Shown: positions 36,301 to 45,280, counted from the stretch's first letter. The stretch: DNA of 64,000 bases from an uncultured Lachnospiraceae bacterium (GCA_947176505.1 CAMWQW010000018.1:1-64000); one strand, 5' to 3'. Numbers and translations: made by a program. The notes: generated from the letters alone by a model not told the origin.

Positions 36301-36948
36301 TCACTGATTATTTTTCATCTTTACTATTTTTATCTTATTCGCTTCTATATCAAATAATACCTGAATTGCTTCGATTATATTTTCTTGTACACTTTGCGCT
36401 CCTGCCCCCTGCGCAATAACCACCACGCCCTCTACCGTGGGTGCTATCGTCATAACCACATATGGTATATTCCGCCCATTGTCATCTACCGTATAGATTG
36501 TATTCTTCTCAGTCCTTGTCTCACCGATTGTGCGGCTGCCTCCCGCTCCGTCTTCCTCCTTCGTATCGGAATACTCCTCCGGACCGTCCTTCTCAACAAC
36601 CTTTTGTTCTGATTCTCTTATATTAATCAATACTTTTACCTTGCCGACACCGTCTACATCTTTGAGTGCAATTTCCAGTTTATTTTCCCAATACTCTGTA
36701 TAGGAAGATATACTGCCTGCCGTTTCGGAATAATCTCCAGCCGTATCTGCCGGAATATGATTATCGATTTTATCATCTATGATGTTCGATATATTGGACT
36801 TTGAATCTTTTTTATTGACAGGAAGCGCAATTACACACAGCAGGATACCGACCAATATCACAATCAGACACTGATCCTTTCTGAGCTTCTTACTTTTTTC
36901 CGTTTTCTCTACCGGCTTTTCGGGTAGAATCTTATCACTCTCCATCAT
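36301..36948 (-). CDS. spoIIIAG: Stage III sporulation protein AG (SpoIIIAG)
   Basis: Protein of 215 residues: charged N-terminal tail, one TM (about 27-43, CLIVILVGILLCVIALPV) and a C-terminal domain with VKVLINIRESEQKVVEKDGPE and GVVVIAQGAGAQSVQENIIE. SpoIIIAG forms a large ring in the mother-cell membrane facing the forespore. The start is fixed by GGAGGT; it overlaps the end of spoIIIAF by 14 bases. Confidence 0.92.
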   Translation of the reverse strand: MMESDKILPEKPVEKTEKSKKLRKDQCLIVILVGILLCVIALPVNKKDSKSNISNIIDDKIDNHIPADTAGDYSETAGSISSYTEYWENKLEIALKDVDGVGKVKVLINIRESEQKVVEKDGPEEYSDTKEEDGAGGSRTIGETRTEKNTIYTVDDNGRNIPYVVMTIAPTVEGVVVIAQGAGAQSVQENIIEAIQVLFDIEANKIKIVKMKNNQ

Positions 36949-37612
36949 ACGACACCTCCACTCTGTCCACCGGGATACCAAGTGTCTGTGCGAAAAGCTG
37001 CCGACACTCCTGAATCGTAATATCCCGCGTCGAATCATGAATTTCCTTACCTTCTGTATCTTTGTCTTTCTCCCCGCCGATCACAATCTTTTCTATTTCT
37101 ATCTCTTCTATATTGTTAACGTATCTTTCATTCTGCCTGTTGTATGCATTGTCCACCCGCTCGCGCAAAGCAGCCTTAACACCTCGAAATTCCCATTCGG
37201 ATTCCTGTGAACCTGCATCCGATCCAATCGACTTATCAGTTTGTTCCAGTTCGACAGATAACTTGGCAACATAGTAGCTTTGTCCGGCAATCACATCGTT
37301 TAGCCTGCTTTTTATTTCATCCTCAATTTCCCTCAAAGCCATTGCTTCAGCATAACGAAAGGTCAGCGTTTCCTCCTGCCACATATCGCTTTGCCGCTCT
37401 GCCTGCTCAGACATCTTCTGTATTTCTTCCTGCCATTTTTCTATAATCTCTTCTTGGGATGACACGAAAGGCGCCATAAATTGTAACAATATAATAACAC
37501 CAGCTATTATTTTTAAATACTTTTCATACTTTTTTCCGGCTGCAAAATGTATTACCGTCTGTGCCGCAATCATAAACATGCCGATTCGTCTAATATTTCC
37601 CAACATGTCCAC
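36935..37612 (-). CDS. spoIIIAF: Stage III sporulation protein AF (SpoIIIAF)
   Basis: Protein of 225 residues with two N-terminal TM segments (about 8-22 and 32-48; YLKIIAGVIILLQFMAPFV) and a soluble C-terminal domain ending DITIQECRQLFAQTLGIPVDRVEV. It begins with GTG; GGAGG lies nine bases upstream. Part of the forespore-feeding/secretion complex. Confidence 0.88.
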   Translation of the reverse strand: MDMLGNIRRIGMFMIAAQTVIHFAAGKKYEKYLKIIAGVIILLQFMAPFVSSQEEIIEKWQEEIQKMSEQAERQSDMWQEETLTFRYAEAMALREIEDEIKSRLNDVIAGQSYYVAKLSVELEQTDKSIGSDAGSQESEWEFRGVKAALRERVDNAYNRQNERYVNNIEEIEIEKIVIGGEKDKDTEGKEIHDSTRDITIQECRQLFAQTLGIPVDRVEVSYDGE

Positions 37613-37614
37613 GG

Positions 37615-38682
37615 CTACATTCCTCCACTTGTCGTATAGGTGATGATTGCTATCTGAATGACAAACATACCGACGGATGACAGTGCAATTTTAAGCAGCA
37701 TCATATTACCGTCTCCCACCCTGTTCGCACAGTTAGTCATGCGTTTATCGGTCACTATGCCGATTAATGCCGCACTGATTTTAATGACTCCAGCAAACAT
37801 CACAAGCTTCAAAATGGGTATACAGCACACCACAATCAAGACAAATGTGATATACAGGCCAATACTATTCTTAACAAGAACTGCCGAACCTATCACCATC
37901 TCAAACATTCCTTCCGTAAGCCCGCCGATTCCCGGAATTGCCGACATTGCCTTCTTGAGCGCCGAAGACTGTAAAGAATCTATTACAGGTGATATCATTG
38001 CCTGCAATATGCTGAATCCGGTTATAATACCTAATGTAATTTTAATTGACAATCCAATCGCCTTATCTATCAGCTCTAATAAAAGTGTCAGTTTCTCCTC
38101 CATCCATATACCGTTGATAATCGTTAACAGCATATAACAGTACACCGCCGGCAGAAGAACAGACAAGTATCCCCACTCTATGAGATATACGATAAACAAT
38201 AAAATTTGGTAATATACCGAAGCCGATGCGATGCCTGATGCACTGCCAACCGCCACAATATAAGTAGGAATATACAGTTTCATAAATGTTGTAACTGTCT
38301 CTAATATTTCCTGCACAATAGAAGCTGCGCCGGTAAAAGACTTAAGAAGCACTGCAATCATAAGTAGATAAACAAAATAGAACGCAATATCAGACACTTG
38401 ATGATCCTGAAATAAATCGGCAAAATTTATAAAAAGCGCCGCGACGACTCCCAGCACAAGAATCGTAAAAAACAATGTCTTGATCTCTCCCGTCTGAGAA
38501 TAAATTGCGCCAGTTATTCCATTCCCGAGCTCTTTTACCGCGTCCCATAACTTTCCCTGCAAAATCAGCTCCATCACTGCCTTACCGTCAAATGTATACT
38601 CCGGAAACAATTGATTAAAATCAAGTGTAACGGCATCCATCCCCATTTCATCCCAAATCAGGGCACTTCCCTCAATCCACAT
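37615..38682 (-). CDS. spoIIIAE: Stage III sporulation protein AE (SpoIIIAE), no signal peptide
   Basis: Polytopic membrane protein of 355 residues with about eight hydrophobic helices, matching SpoIIIAE through its length (TLFFTILVLGVVAALFINF, PGIGGLTEGMFEMVIGSAVL). Bacillus SpoIIIAE is near 400 residues with an N-terminal signal peptide; here the protein starts at the mature region and no signal peptide is coded in the gap upstream. A TTG two codons earlier is an alternative start. The 68-base gap to spoIIIAD holds a perfect palindrome (38729-38747). Confidence 0.88.
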   Translation of the reverse strand: MWIEGSALIWDEMGMDAVTLDFNQLFPEYTFDGKAVMELILQGKLWDAVKELGNGITGAIYSQTGEIKTLFFTILVLGVVAALFINFADLFQDHQVSDIAFYFVYLLMIAVLLKSFTGAASIVQEILETVTTFMKLYIPTYIVAVGSASGIASASVYYQILLFIVYLIEWGYLSVLLPAVYCYMLLTIINGIWMEEKLTLLLELIDKAIGLSIKITLGIITGFSILQAMISPVIDSLQSSALKKAMSAIPGIGGLTEGMFEMVIGSAVLVKNSIGLYITFVLIVVCCIPILKLVMFAGVIKISAALIGIVTDKRMTNCANRVGDGNMMLLKIALSSVGMFVIQIAIITYTTSGGM

Positions 38683-38728
38683 CCGCAAACCTGCCTTTCT
38701 TCCCGCTGTCTGCCTTGCTCCGTCTTTT

Positions 38729-38747
38729 TCGAGTTCGCGGAACTCGA
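38729..38747. repeat. Palindromic hairpin between spoIIIAD and spoIIIAE
   Basis: TCGAGTTC and GAACTCGA flank a GCG loop. On the minus strand it is followed by AAAAAGAC, not a T run, so it is not an intrinsic terminator. A related hairpin set is at 60792-60832. Confidence 0.65.
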
Positions 38748-38750
38748 TTT

Positions 38751-39137
38751 CTATCCTGCAATCGACTGTATACTCTCAAGAAGCGCCAACAGTACAGGCA
38801 TTCCGGTAAGCAGTATATAGAGCTTCCCTATCATCTCAACTTGTCCGGCTATGCCGCTATAACCCGCATCTTTACATATTCCCGCGCAAAATTCACAGGC
38901 ATACGTAGCTCCCACTGCCTTTAAGAGCACCGTCAAATAACTATAGTTATCCTTCAAATATCCACGCAATTGCTCTATCGAAGACAATATTCCCGAAAAA
39001 TATTGGAGAGCATATCCCAAAATAACCAGACACACCGCTATTGCTATGTAAGTCCCAAATTCCGCTTTATAACTTCTAAGTGGCACGGCAAGCAGTATTC
39101 CGATTACTCCTATCAATCCTATTTTGATCATTTCCAT
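38751..39137 (-). CDS. spoIIIAD: Stage III sporulation protein AD (SpoIIIAD)
   Basis: Hydrophobic protein of 128 residues with about four TM helices (KIGLIGVIGILLAVPLRSYK, IAIAVCLVILGYALQYF, EFCAGICKDAGYSGIAGQVE). The conserved FCAGICKDAGYSAIA-like stretch identifies the family. GGAGTG precedes the start. Confidence 0.93.
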   Translation of the reverse strand: MEMIKIGLIGVIGILLAVPLRSYKAEFGTYIAIAVCLVILGYALQYFSGILSSIEQLRGYLKDNYSYLTVLLKAVGATYACEFCAGICKDAGYSGIAGQVEMIGKLYILLTGMPVLLALLESIQSIAG

Positions 39138-39156
39138 ACTCTCACACTCCTGTCTG

Positions 39157-39351
39157 CTATAGAGTAAACAACTCCTGCACCATTACAAACAAATCATAGA
39201 TATAAGGAATGATCCATGTTAAAACAAGAATTAATCCGGCAAGGCTAATAAGAAAAGCGTGCTCTTCTCTACCGCTGTGTTTTAAAACTTGATTTAATAT
39301 TGTAACCAAGATTCCGACTGCTGCAATCTTGAATATAAGACTTACGCTCAT
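39157..39351 (-). CDS. spoIIIAC: Stage III sporulation protein AC (SpoIIIAC)
   Basis: Small membrane protein of 64 residues with two TM helices (SLIFKIAAVGILVTILNQVL and LISLAGLILVLTWIIPYIY) and the conserved KHSGREE loop between them. A longer in-frame extension exists but GGAGG five bases before this ATG and the family length decide the start. Confidence 0.94.
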   Translation of the reverse strand: MSVSLIFKIAAVGILVTILNQVLKHSGREEHAFLISLAGLILVLTWIIPYIYDLFVMVQELFTL

Positions 39352-39395
39352 CTCGTCCTCCATTCTGAAGTGTTTTGTGCTCTCGCGTTTCGTTT

Positions 39396-39914
39396 CTATA
39401 ACAGCAGAATCGTTATAAATACTCCTGTAAGCAGGCTGACACTGAATATCATTTTTGCCTTGCCTGCGTAATCGTCTTCCGCCTGCCTGCATCTTCTCAC
39501 AAGCAAGTCCATAGACTGACCAATGCTTTCCGACTGCCGCGTTTCTTCCGATATTCCCAAATTCCGCGGCAAATTAATCAGAATATCCTTTTCCTCCCGT
39601 TGTAGCGGAATATCCGTCAAGCACTGCGTCATCTGCTGCATCCATATCTGTGTCAGACAAGCGCCGCTTCTTAAGTTTGTCTGCTCATATATTTTCATAA
39701 AATACAGTCGATATGGTAAATCACTATACTCTGACAGAATAAAGCATATCTCCGGAAGAGTATGCTTTCCATAGCAAATCTCGCCCTGAATCCTTTTCAT
39801 TATCCGGATCAATTCCCGAAGATGCTGCACCCTGCGCTGCTCTTCTCTGATTTTACTGCCTCCCCATCCTATGCATCCCGTCAGAATACAAAGGATTCCT
39901 GCTAATTTAAGCAT
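39396..39914 (-). CDS. spoIIIAB: Stage III sporulation protein AB (SpoIIIAB)
   Basis: Protein of 172 residues with TM helices at both ends (LKLAGILCILTGCIGWGGSK and AKMIFSVSLLTGVFITILLL) and a helical soluble part between, a fold related to GspF-type secretion proteins. It overlaps spoIIIAA by 13 bases. Confidence 0.92.
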   Translation of the reverse strand: MLKLAGILCILTGCIGWGGSKIREEQRRVQHLRELIRIMKRIQGEICYGKHTLPEICFILSEYSDLPYRLYFMKIYEQTNLRSGACLTQIWMQQMTQCLTDIPLQREEKDILINLPRNLGISEETRQSESIGQSMDLLVRRCRQAEDDYAGKAKMIFSVSLLTGVFITILLL

Positions 39915-40852
39915 CTTGTTCCTTCTCCGTCATAGATACCTTCTATCTCACAGCGCCCGTTTTTCCTCGTAAGCACAAGATAACGCTCAAATAATCTGTC
40001 TTCCATAACATTACGCATGTACTTTTTACTTCTTATTTCTCTTAACGAACTTCCATGAACCGTAGCAATCAATTTGCACCCGCAGCCGCTTGCCATACGA
40101 AGCGCCTGTATATCCTCCTCATTGCCAAGTTCATCCACCGCCAGCACTTGGGGCGCCATGGCACGAATCAGCATCATCATGCCCTCTTTCTTAGGACAGC
40201 CGTCCAACACATCTGTTCGAATCCCCACATCATTCTGCGCAATTCCAAGATAACTGCCTGCAATCTCTGACCGTTCATCCACCACACTGACGTTCATCCC
40301 TTTACCGTATTTGGTTCCATCTGAAATATTTCTGATAATATCTCTTAACATAGTTGTCTTTCCGCAGCCCGGCGGCGAAATTAGCAAGGTATTACGCACG
40401 TACCCGTGCTCATTATACAAATACAAAAGAACCGGGTCTGAGACTCCTTTCATCTCATGTGCCATGCGAATATTTAAATAACGTATGTACTTTAAATTTC
40501 GTATTCTATTGTCTCCCTCCAAAATTACCTGTCCTGAAAGGCCTACGCGGTGTCCGCCCTGTATTGTCAGAAATCCTTGACGTATTTCGTCCGCAAAAGC
40601 ATAAATCGAATATTGACACAAATGCTGCAGTATTAACTCCAATTCCTCCGGCTTATTATCTGCCCCATGCGGCGGCATGTCCATCATATTCCCTTCCTTA
40701 TCCACAAACCATTCCCTATTATCAACCAATACCGATGCCGGCACATTGACCCGAAGCCTGATTTCCTGCAGTTTGTCTGCCTGCTTTGCCGCGTTTTTCC
40801 ACCGGCTGCGCATAGATTCCGGAAACATATAAAGTACCTCTTCCTGCTGCAT
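39902..40852 (-). CDS. spoIIIAA: Stage III sporulation protein AA (SpoIIIAA) ATPase
   Basis: ATPase of 316 residues related to type II/IV secretion motors. Walker A is SPPGCGKTTMLRDI; VVDERSEIAGSYLG and APQVLAVDELGNEED give the Walker B region. The start is chosen for correct spacing from AGGGGG; an ATG two codons earlier is too close. First gene of spoIIIA, with a SigmaE-like promoter upstream. Confidence 0.94.
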   Translation of the reverse strand: MQQEEVLYMFPESMRSRWKNAAKQADKLQEIRLRVNVPASVLVDNREWFVDKEGNMMDMPPHGADNKPEELELILQHLCQYSIYAFADEIRQGFLTIQGGHRVGLSGQVILEGDNRIRNLKYIRYLNIRMAHEMKGVSDPVLLYLYNEHGYVRNTLLISPPGCGKTTMLRDIIRNISDGTKYGKGMNVSVVDERSEIAGSYLGIAQNDVGIRTDVLDGCPKKEGMMMLIRAMAPQVLAVDELGNEEDIQALRMASGCGCKLIATVHGSSLREIRSKKYMRNVMEDRLFERYLVLTRKNGRCEIEGIYDGEGTRCLN

Positions 40853-40871
40853 CCCCATTCCCCCTTATCTC

Positions 40872-40900
40872 AATATATGAACCTTTGTCCAAGTTATGAC
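40872..40900 (-). promoter_or_regulatory. SigmaE-like promoter of the spoIIIA operon
   Basis: On the minus strand GTCATAAC (40900-40893), 13-base spacer, CATATATT (40879-40872), close to the SigmaE pattern (ATA-rich -35, CATACAAT -10), about 20 bases before spoIIIAA. In Bacillus this operon is SigmaE-dependent. Confidence 0.65.
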
Positions 40901-40914
40901 ACAAAAATAACTGC

Positions 40915-40944
40915 AAAAAGAGCCTGCTTTAACAGCAAGCTCTT
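40915..40944 (-). terminator. Intrinsic terminator of the trpXYZ-type operon
   Basis: AAGAGC (40918-40923) pairs with GCTCTT (40939-40944), with TGCT/AGCA as inner stem; on the minus strand it runs into TTTTTGC. Confidence 0.75.
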
Positions 40945-40983
40945 CCTGCGCAAATCAATATATAAGTCATGTCAATACTTTAC

Positions 40984-41784
40984 TTATGAAAGCAAAATCC
41001 TATCATTATCCAGACTTTTTCCGGCTTGCTCCTTAAATCTTGCAAGCAAATCATCTACAGTCAGTTTCTTCCTTTCTTCTCCCTGAATATCCAATACAAT
41101 ACGTCCATTGTCCATCAGCAGCGTTCGATTACCAAGTTCCAACGCCTGATGCATATTATGTGTTACCATCAGACATGTGATTTTGCGTTCTGCTACAATG
41201 GTTCGTGTCAATTCGAGTACTTTCTGTGCCGTAGCCGGGTCGAGCGCCGCCGTATGCTCGTCAAGCAGCAGTATTTTCGGTGTTACCATTGTCGCCATTA
41301 ATAATGTAAGTGCTTGCCTTTGCCCGCCGGACAAGAGCCCTACAGGCTGCTTCATCCTTTCTTCCAATCCCATATTTAACAGCGCCAGTTGTTCCCTAAA
41401 TACCTGCTTATCTTTCTTACTGATTCGACTAAAATATGCATGAGAAGAGGTGGAGGCTCGCAGATATGCTAACGCCATGTTTTCCTCAATACTCATATGC
41501 GGCGCGGAGCCTTTCATGGGATCCTGAAAAAGATGACCGATTTCCTTGCTGCGGATATGTTCTTTGCGATAAGTGATATCTTCTCCCGCCAGAATAATCT
41601 GACCTTCATCCACATAAAAAGAACCCGTAATTGCATTGAATAATGTAGATTTCCCCGCGCCGTTACTTCCGACAATTGTTGCAAAATCGCCATCCGCCAA
41701 TTCCAAATTTACATGGTCTAACGCCTTCTTCTCATTGACCGTGCCGGGATAAAACGTCTTTGAGATCATCTTAAGTGTCAGCAT
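40984..41784 (-). CDS. trpZ: ABC transporter ATP-binding protein (TrpZ-type)
   Basis: ATPase of 266 residues. Walker A GSNGAGKST, Q-loop FQDPMKGS, signature LSGGQRQALTLL, Walker B ILLDEHTAALDP, switch VTHN. Related to ATPases of branched-chain-type importers. It overlaps the permease by seven bases. Substrate is inferred as tryptophan from the TGG T-box in the leader of the operon. Confidence 0.85.
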   Translation of the reverse strand: MLTLKMISKTFYPGTVNEKKALDHVNLELADGDFATIVGSNGAGKSTLFNAITGSFYVDEGQIILAGEDITYRKEHIRSKEIGHLFQDPMKGSAPHMSIEENMALAYLRASTSSHAYFSRISKKDKQVFREQLALLNMGLEERMKQPVGLLSGGQRQALTLLMATMVTPKILLLDEHTAALDPATAQKVLELTRTIVAERKITCLMVTHNMHQALELGNRTLLMDNGRIVLDIQGEERKKLTVDDLLARFKEQAGKSLDNDRILLS

Positions 41785-42734
41785 ATGCCATCACCGTCCT
41801 TTCCGCTGTTTCCTCCCAGTCTAAACGGCATTCTATGCGACTTATAAAACGATGCCTGCCCTTTCAGGTACGGAAATGCAATCGCAAACGCCACAATCAA
41901 CGCCGAAACAAGCTTCAGGCACTCCGCCGGCACATTCAGACGTAAAGCAATCGCTACAATAAAGCGATACAGACAGCTTCCCAGAATTACTCCCACAACT
42001 CTCTTAAACATGCTGCCCTTACCAATGATTGTTTCTCCGATAATCAGACTGGCGAGCGCGATCGTCACCATACCCGTACCCAGATTAATATCACAAGATT
42101 TCTGATACTGCGCCAGAATCGCTCCGGACATGGCTGTCAACGAATTGGACACACATAGCCCGACAGTAATCGTAAAAACCGGATTGATGCTGGATGCACG
42201 CACCATATATTCATTGTCGCCTGTCGCGCGAATAGACAATCCCAATCTCGTATTGAGGAACCATGCAAGAATAACACCCACAATCAAAACAGCCACCGCT
42301 ACAATAGCTATCTTATACCAGTTACTATACCAGTCCGCCACAGACACTCCTTTTGCCAGACTGAATATTGTATCGCAGCCAAACAAATTTACATTAGAAG
42401 AAAAATCCATTACCGCAATATTTACGGTATATAGTCCTGTATTAACAATAATGCCGGCAAGAATAGACGGCACACCCATCTTGGTCTGCAAAAACGCAGT
42501 GACAAAGCCTGAACATACTCCGGCTGCCATAGCCGCCGGGAAAGCCAAGAACGGATGACCGGACATAGTGACCATGGCACCCACCGCACAACCGAGTGTA
42601 AAACACCCATCCGTAGATAAATCCGCTATGTTTAAAATGCTGAAAGATATAAACAATGCCAGTGCCACCAAAGAATAAATACATCCTAATTCCAGTGCAC
42701 TTTGCAAAATTGAAAACGTAAATATAGATTCCAT
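41778..42734 (-). CDS. trpY: ABC transporter permease (TrpY-type)
   Basis: Polytopic permease of 318 residues resembling LivH/RbsC-like subunits (SALELGCIYSLVALALFISF, GIIVNTGLYTVNIAV, ARASSINP-type loop as VRASSINP). GAGG precedes the start; about eight TM helices are visible. The C-terminal tail (PFRLGGNSGKDGDGIC) is short and polar. Forms the membrane channel with the ATPase overlapping its end. Confidence 0.85.
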   Translation of the reverse strand: MESIFTFSILQSALELGCIYSLVALALFISFSILNIADLSTDGCFTLGCAVGAMVTMSGHPFLAFPAAMAAGVCSGFVTAFLQTKMGVPSILAGIIVNTGLYTVNIAVMDFSSNVNLFGCDTIFSLAKGVSVADWYSNWYKIAIVAVAVLIVGVILAWFLNTRLGLSIRATGDNEYMVRASSINPVFTITVGLCVSNSLTAMSGAILAQYQKSCDINLGTGMVTIALASLIIGETIIGKGSMFKRVVGVILGSCLYRFIVAIALRLNVPAECLKLVSALIVAFAIAFPYLKGQASFYKSHRMPFRLGGNSGKDGDGIC

Positions 42735-42773
42735 GCTAACCTCTTTTCATTGCCCGCTATATATTTATGATAG

Positions 42774-43841
42774 CTATTCGAATTCTTTGGCGGTAGTAAT
42801 CTCTTTCAGCTTGGTACATTTGTCTGAGAACATGCTGTAATCAAGCCCTATCGCCTGCGCCGTTTCGGTATTCACTGTCGCAATCCCGTTGTCCAGCGTA
42901 ACCACTGACAAAGATGCGGGATTTGCGCCGTTGACAAGAACCTCCACAATCATATCTGCCGTTGCGGTTCCAAGTTCCTCATAATTGACTCCGTATCCCA
43001 GAAAGGCTCCATTCAACGCAAAAGAATCTGCTCCGCCATAATGCGGCACTCCCGCCTCTATAAACTTTTCATAAATTGCCAGTTCCGCCGTCATAACGGT
43101 ATTATCCGTAGGCGTAAATACCGCCTCGGCGCCGCTTGAAATCAAAGCATCAGCCGCTAAAGAAATCTCATCATTGGTTGTTCCTGTTTTCTCGATTACT
43201 TCTATTCCCTTGGCTTCACAATAATTCTTAGCTTCCTCAATGGGAACCTTGGACGCGTCTTCGCTCTTATTATATAACAGACCGACCTTCTTAATATCCG
43301 AATCAGCCGCAAGCATCAAATCTAAAACTGCCTCTGTATTTAACGCATCAGATGTACCCGTAATATTGGATCCGGGTTCATCCATGCTTGCCACAAGCCC
43401 TGCTCCCACAGGGTTGGACACTGCTGAAAACACGACGGGAATCTGATTTTCCTCCGTCGCATTCTGCATAATCATAGCCGCCGGTGTCGCAATCGGGACA
43501 ATCACATCTACTTCGGATGCAACCAATTCCGATGCAATTTGATTTAAGACTGTGGCGTCCGCCTGCCCGTTATACGTGTAATCACTATAATTAAATGTCA
43601 CTCCCAGTTCCACCGCTTTAGCATCCAGTTCCTTTTCAATTGCCGCCTCAATCTGGTTTAATGATGCATCATCCACAAACTGTACGATGCCAACCTTATA
43701 AACCGTCCCCCCTGCCGTATCACTTGCGGCAGTTTTCGCTACATCGCCTGTCGCTGTCTCTTTCGCTGCGCCGCATCCGGCAATCATAAGCGCTGCCGCT
43801 GCCGCTACCGCTGTCACCAATACTACCTTCCTTTTTTTCAT
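42774..43841 (-). CDS. trpX: ABC transporter substrate-binding lipoprotein (TrpX-type)
   Basis: Exported lipoprotein of 355 residues with lipobox IAGC near residue 23 and a periplasmic-binding fold of the PF04392 (ABC_sub_bind) family: YKVGIVQFVDDASLNQIEAA, IVPIATPAAMIMQNAT, NPVGAGLVASMDEPGSNITG and VGLLYNKSED. TrpX proteins belong to this family and are commonly preceded by T-boxes. GGAGG precedes the start. Confidence 0.87.
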   Translation of the reverse strand: MKKRKVVLVTAVAAAAALMIAGCGAAKETATGDVAKTAASDTAGGTVYKVGIVQFVDDASLNQIEAAIEKELDAKAVELGVTFNYSDYTYNGQADATVLNQIASELVASEVDVIVPIATPAAMIMQNATEENQIPVVFSAVSNPVGAGLVASMDEPGSNITGTSDALNTEAVLDLMLAADSDIKKVGLLYNKSEDASKVPIEEAKNYCEAKGIEVIEKTGTTNDEISLAADALISSGAEAVFTPTDNTVMTAELAIYEKFIEAGVPHYGGADSFALNGAFLGYGVNYEELGTATADMIVEVLVNGANPASLSVVTLDNGIATVNTETAQAIGLDYSMFSDKCTKLKEITTAKEFE

Positions 43842-43943
43842 AATTTTCCTCCATTCTCAACTTTTACTGTGCTACATATGTTTATCTGCGTTCATCAAGC
43901 ATGCAGTCTGAGCGATATGGCTTTCTACTCTGCTTATACACGC

Positions 43944-44250
43944 AAAAAACCGCCCCAGACAAATGTCTGAGACGGTAATAAACTAAATTTATTATCGCGG
44001 TACCACTCAAATTGACGCATTATAATAATGACGTCCACCTCTTCTCACGTACAAATCACTTGCGATGTATACATGCCGCATTGATAACGGGTACGGTTCC
44101 CGCCAACTCCTACTTTTATTTCAGGTCAGCCTCAAAAGCCCATTCAAGACAATCACTGTACCGCTTTCACACCAATCCGCGGCTCTCTGTACCAGCTTCT
44201 TCGTCCCTACTACTCTTTCTCACAGGTTTATTTTATTTTTATACAATAAT
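43944..44250 (-). ncRNA. T-box riboswitch, tryptophan specifier
   Basis: Leader RNA on the minus strand. The T-box sequence TGAGTGGTACCGCG is at 44009-43996. Stem I features include GAAGAAGCTGGTACAGAGAG, GATTGGTGTGAAAGCGG and, in the specifier loop, GAA-TGG-GCTTTTGAG with TGG (Trp) at 44142-44140. The competing terminator ACCGTCTCAGACA...TGTCTGGGGCGGT with TTTTTT ends at 43944. Uncharged tRNA-Trp should pair with TGG and the NCCA end with the T-box bulge, preventing termination and turning on the transporter. Confidence 0.93.
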
Positions 44251-44271
44251 CCATCTGAAAAGAATTGTCAA
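44243..44271 (-). promoter_or_regulatory. Promoter of the T-box-controlled transporter
   Basis: On the minus strand a perfect TTGACA (44271-44266), 17-base spacer and TATTGT (44248-44243), directly ahead of the T-box leader. Confidence 0.7.
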
Positions 44272-44440
44272 TACTAAAATTATGCATTAATTTAATAATG
44301 TTTCCAAAAGATTCCTATGTCATTTCTTTAAAATTCTGTAAAACCTATAGCAATTTTTTTGCAAAAAGGGTAGAATACATCTTGTGCACTGAACGAATAT
44401 TGGCACACATACGTTATTATCTAAAAGGGGATGCTACTAC
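44272..44440. other. Divergent intergenic gap
   Basis: Between the T-box promoter and the PHP gene. Only a weak TAGAAT -10-like element near 44371 and an AAAAGGGG ribosome binding site before the PHP start are seen. Confidence 0.4.
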
Positions 44441-45280
44441 ATGAAGCTCGACATGCACTGCCACACTAAGGAAGGGTCACCTGATTGCAAATTAGAATTA
44501 TTGGAAAATATAAAGATTTTAAAGCAAAAAGGATTTCACGGTATGTTAATCACCGACCATGATTCCTACAAGGCATATCGCTATTACATGAAATTACCTC
44601 ACAAACCCTCAAATTTTGTTGTACTAAAAGGAATTGAATATGACACGATAGATGCCGGTCACATGTTGATTATCATGCCTTCCCATGTTAAGCTGCCAAT
44701 CTTAGAACTACGTGGTCTTCCTGTTCTGTTGCTGATTGAAATTGTACACCATTATGGCGGCATTATAGGTCCGGCTCACCCATGCGGCGAGAAATTTTTG
44801 AGTATACGCAATACGCTTCGCGACAAAATAGCAGGCACTATCTTTAAAAAATTTGACTTTATCGAAGGATTTAATGCTTGCGAGGACGCTGATTCCAACA
44901 TGCGGGCAATGCGGCTTGCCAAAGAACATAATCTACCTTGTTTTGGCGGCAGCGATTCCCATAAAGCGGACGGTATCGGTTTCGGTTATACAATTTTTCA
45001 GGAAAATATATCTGATGAAACGGATTTGATTAACTATATACGCGCAGGTAAAGCAACCATGGTAGGCGGCAGCCATTATGAACATACGACTAAGGCAAAG
45101 CTAGGCAAGGTCAATAAGATACTCGTGTATTCTTTCTGGCTCTACAATAAGACTTCCGCTCTGTTGCGCCGGAAATCCAGAAATTTAGAACTGATGGAGA
45201 ACCATATCATCGAATCCATCCGTTCAAGCAGGCACAGCAAATCAAAATATATATTAATTGATAGAGATAACGGGCAATAA
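44441..45280 (+). CDS. PHP-domain metal-dependent phosphoesterase
   Basis: Protein of 279 residues starting MKLDMHCHTKEGSPDCK, the first HxH metal motif of PHP domains; further ligands are in LITDHDSYKAYR, KGIEYDTIDAGH, GPAHPCGE and GGSDSHKADGIG. PHP enzymes of this YciV/TrpH-like type hydrolyse phosphoesters or short nucleotides. A basic C-terminal tail (residues 225-279) is outside the core. It is alone between a terminator and the T-box unit. Confidence 0.85.
   Translation: MKLDMHCHTKEGSPDCKLELLENIKILKQKGFHGMLITDHDSYKAYRYYMKLPHKPSNFVVLKGIEYDTIDAGHMLIIMPSHVKLPILELRGLPVLLLIEIVHHYGGIIGPAHPCGEKFLSIRNTLRDKIAGTIFKKFDFIEGFNACEDADSNMRAMRLAKEHNLPCFGGSDSHKADGIGFGYTIFQENISDETDLINYIRAGKATMVGGSHYEHTTKAKLGKVNKILVYSFWLYNKTSALLRRKSRNLELMENHIIESIRSSRHSKSKYILIDRDNGQ

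Noticed and set aside
40667..41086. Plus-strand open frame spanning spoIIIAA to the ABC gene
   Set aside because: It crosses a terminator and the SigmaE-like promoter antisense to real genes and lacks any domain.
44012..44290. Plus-strand small open frame in the T-box leader
   Set aside because: It is antisense to the T-box RNA and its codons reflect the RNA structure.
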